Source of the DNA: Edolisoma coerulescens
Lineage: Eukaryota; Chordata; Aves; Passeriformes; Campephagidae
Assembly: GCA_013397115.1 (NCBI GenBank)
Contig: VWZW01006289.1
Span: forward strand, 1,731,650-1,795,649
DNA length: 64,000 nt
Direction of reading: 5' to 3'
Shown piece by piece: positions 60,911-64,000 of the stretch (position 1 is the stretch's first letter; every line of letters begins with the position of its first letter). The notes beneath the pieces are model-generated. The model saw only the letters and a list, made by a program, of their open reading frames with translations, was not told where the DNA came from and did no database searches. The translations under genes and the position numbers were made by a program.

Positions 60911-61737
60911 AGCTCAAGTTTGGATGTAGTTCACTGAAGAATTGACTTGGTCTTGGTCTTTGTTGGTCTTGCACAGGCAAGACCTTTTTCTTGCTGAGAA
61001 AGGCAGTAATCAGGTCATGTTCTTTGTTGCTCCGTGTGAGATAAAGCTGTTTACATCAAAGCAATGCCAGTGCTTTGTTCCAGCTTTCATTTCTGCACTG
61101 CATCAGTGCCACTCCCAAGTTCTTTGTGTATGTGCCCACCTTCATTCATTGCCAGAAAGCACTGCTTGGGATTTCTGCTGAGGGGATCTAGCGTCATCCT
61201 GCCTTTTCCAGGAAAAAACAAATTGACGTGAAAGCGTTGGGTCAGTCTCACCTTATCACATTTGCTTCTAAAACTGATCTCTGTGCATTAGGGGGTGTGT
61301 TCTTTCGTCACATTAATGAAGCAATAATAGTGTTTGTGTCAGGTCAGACTTGCTGAGTTGGGCTGAACCTTGAATATGTGTATTTTCTATGAGATGCATG
61401 CCGTCCTTGCATGGAAGCATTGCAGAAATGAAAGAATTTAATCTTTTTTGTGTAGCAATTCAGTGACACAGGTCAGGCTGGAATTCAGGATTTCTGGGGC
61501 CCTTAAGTTATAGATATTCCTCTATGTAATGCTGTGCTTGGCGTAAAAGTATAAAGTCCATCTGAGTTAGCCTGTGTATGAGCTTTGAGCATGAGGAAAT
61601 ACTGGAGGATAGTGGCACAAAGTGTCAGTTCACAGCAGAGATTGGCTGTGTCCACCTCTCACCCTACGTGATCACCTTCAATATAGGAAAGACAGTGATA
61701 AATTGGGGCTTAATAACATCTTTCCTAGAGCTACATA

Positions 61738-62063
61738 GAGGTCATGAAGAAGTTGAAGGCAGTCTTTTCATGGCGGTTCATGGCAGGAGGACAAGAAACA
61801 ATGGAGTTAAGTTGAAACGAGATACATTGGATGTAAGGGGATACCTTTTCATCATGAGGATGGTCGAGCCAAGGTTGCCCCTAGCAGTTATGCAGTCTCC
61901 TTTCTCCACTGGATATTTTCAAGATCTGATGGATAAGCCCTGGGAGGCCTGGTCTGATCTCGTGAGAGACCTACTTTTGAGGTGTCAGTAACAGAGGGTT
62001 GCACTAGATGACCTTTCAAGTTCTCTTCCAACCTGAATTATCCTATGACCATATGATTCTTGT
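61738..62063 (+). mobile_element. CR1 LINE, 3-prime fragment
   Basis: AGGACAAGAAACAATGGAGT, TTTTCATCATGAGGATGGTC, GATATTTTCAAGATCTGATG and TTGCACTAGATGACC, with the tail ending CCATATGATTC. Diverged; plus orientation. Confidence 0.85.
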
Positions 62064-64000
62064 GGAGCCTTTTTGGCACTGGCATGAATGTCTGCATCCT
62101 CTGAAACTAGTGATGTTTCTGCTGCTCTGCTGCACAGCAGGTGATGCAAAGAGGTGAAGGTAAAGCAGAACCTCAATAGAAGTTACTTCAAATTTTCAAA
62201 GGTCTTGGAGAGTTATGGAAAGAAAGAAGATTCTTAATTTTATCTGTTATTTTATTCAGTCTTTGGAGCTTGATTTTTTGATAGACTGAACCAAGTAGAG
62301 TTCCATGATATTAGGTAAAAACATAGTATGCATTGCAAATAAATAAGTCCCATAAATAAGTCTGCAGGAATCATCAAAACTGTACATGCTACTCCATCTG
62401 CTGGGGAAATCAATAACAACTTCCAGTATTTAAGAGGTGGAGACATTCTTCAATCACAAAGGCAGGGTTTTTCCAATCTGTTTTGTATCTGTAGGCAAGT
62501 GTCTTTGCTTTTTTAATACTTACACTACACAGGATAGACAGGAAATCTCAAATTCTTTGGGGAAATTATGATTTTTGAAAAATTCTGCAGGTATAATTTC
62601 TATTTTTTTTCTCCTGTTCCCTTTATTTTGAGATGAGTCGCTCAAATCGATGTGGTTGAGAGGTTGCAAATGAAACACAGTCCTGAAAAGTTTGGCCTTG
62701 TCTTTTCTATGCATTGTAGACTCAGAACATCATAATGTTTGCTAAACTACCCAGAGCAGATCTCTGAAGTCAGTCTCTGTGGTCCAGGATTGCATTCTGT
62801 CTGTTCACGAAGGGCTTATATTAGTAGTCCCTTATTAACACCTCTCTAAACAACATCGTTCACTGGAATTTTTTTCACCAAATTCTGTAATGGCTCTGCA
62901 TAGAGGTAAATGACAATGATGGTGTTGAAGGTGCCTGAAAATAATATGAAGCATGTTAGCATGAAATTACAATCTCGTACTTTTGGAAGGCAATAGGTGT
63001 AAATGTCACATAGCCTCTTCATGAGCTATGAGACTCCACGTCTGACAGTAACTTCTTCTCACAAGAAAAAAACCATGAAAGAGTAAAGGCTGAGCTAAGA
63101 ATTATGTGGATTTCATAGGTGTCTTTTTCTTGCATTATGTAATCAGTAACAACCACTTTTTTCAAAGTAACACACATTGAAATGGAGCTGGAGAGGTCAG
63201 AGACAGTGAACTTCAGTCCAAATCTGCATTTATGTTTTGATGTGCAAGCAGAGACTGAGGATTGTGTTTACTGTCCTGAAGACTCACATCTACTGTTTAT
63301 TTCCATATTTTGAGCTAGAGAAAGAGCAGTAAGCACCTATCAGGAGTACAATCACTTCATTCTGGTGAGAAGTAAGCTTTCATTTGGACCTAAGAGAGTG
63401 TTCAAGTGCTCTTCACAGCCATGAAGTCTTCAGTTGTGCTCTTCTTTTGCAATGAATAAAAATGTGTTTGTTTCCTGTATGATGGCAAATTTGTAATTCA
63501 GACATTTGTCATGGAGACTGGCTGATGAGTAATGAAGTCTAGTCCCTTCTAATCTAGTCTGAATTGAATATTTGATCTCAAAGAGAGCATTTGCATCACA
63601 GTCCCTGTCACGTCCCAGAGGTTCACTTGATCTGAAGACATGAATTTTTGAGAGGTTTTTTCAAGCTCAGAATTTGACTGGAGGCTCCATCGTAAGGCCA
63701 GGGTTCAAGGAACAGCTGTAGCCTTGTAGCCAAGTAGATAAGGTGTTCCCATTTATTTTAAGAGGCCACAGGCTTTGTGTCAGGTTAACAGTGGAGACTT
63801 CTGAACCTGTTGGGCTTTGTATGGACTTGTCTTGGCCTACTTGTAGATTTATTTTAACTTATTTACCTGTATTAGTGATTGTCTAATGACCATGTAACTG
63901 TTAATTATTTCATTTTAGCTTTTGATCACTTCATACAACTGTGTGGTATAACACCTAATCTTAAATATTTTTTGTAACTAGAAGATATTAATAACAAGTA
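62064..64000. other. Intergenic, no gene seen
   Basis: AT-rich DNA to the window edge. No coding or repeat signal was recognised. Confidence 0.6.

Overview
This is a vertebrate nuclear sequence, almost certainly from a bird and probably from a songbird or a close relative. Three things support this. CR1 LINE fragments are the dominant interspersed repeat, with at least ten copies. A CR1-tailed SINE with a tRNA-Ile head lies at 38771-38914. The two well-recognised genes, ALG2 and SEC61B, sit head to head as they do on human 9q22, a block I recall being on the avian Z chromosome. The window is gene-poor and AT-rich except for one CpG island at about 46420-47480.

Positions 1-20 kb are mostly unique non-coding DNA with one clear CR1 copy (7041-7342). 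Positions 20-23.3 kb hold the most interesting locus, on the minus strand. Two exons (22982-23129 and 20055-20201) each encode one copy of an ISG12-type motif (the IFI6/IFI27 interferon-induced family). They join in frame across good splice sites. The first exon lies just below a TATA box and a cluster of GAAA-type interferon response elements. The motif copies are unusually polar for this family. No 3-prime terminal exon was found, so the gene model is partial.

Positions 23.3-38.5 kb are non-coding, with CR1 relics at 27.4 and 30.7 kb. Positions 38.5-41.7 kb are a repeat cluster: a CR1 3-prime end, the tRNA-derived SINE, a broken Ty3/gypsy pol relic (RT end, RNase H, integrase) and a CR1 split by a solo LTR.

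Positions 42-52.5 kb hold the gene pair. ALG2 (minus, two exons, 410 aa) and SEC61B (plus, four exons, 96 aa) share a promoter of about 400 bp with ACGT-type sites. Both products act at the endoplasmic reticulum: ALG2 extends the lipid-linked glycan precursor, and SEC61B is part of the translocon through which glycoproteins enter. The ALG2 intron carries two CR1 copies and an exact 320-bp duplication joined by a single N, probably an assembly artefact.

Positions 52.5-64 kb are intergenic. They hold a CR1 split by a second solo LTR with a clean 6-bp target duplication (57499-58169) and two further CR1 3-prime fragments.
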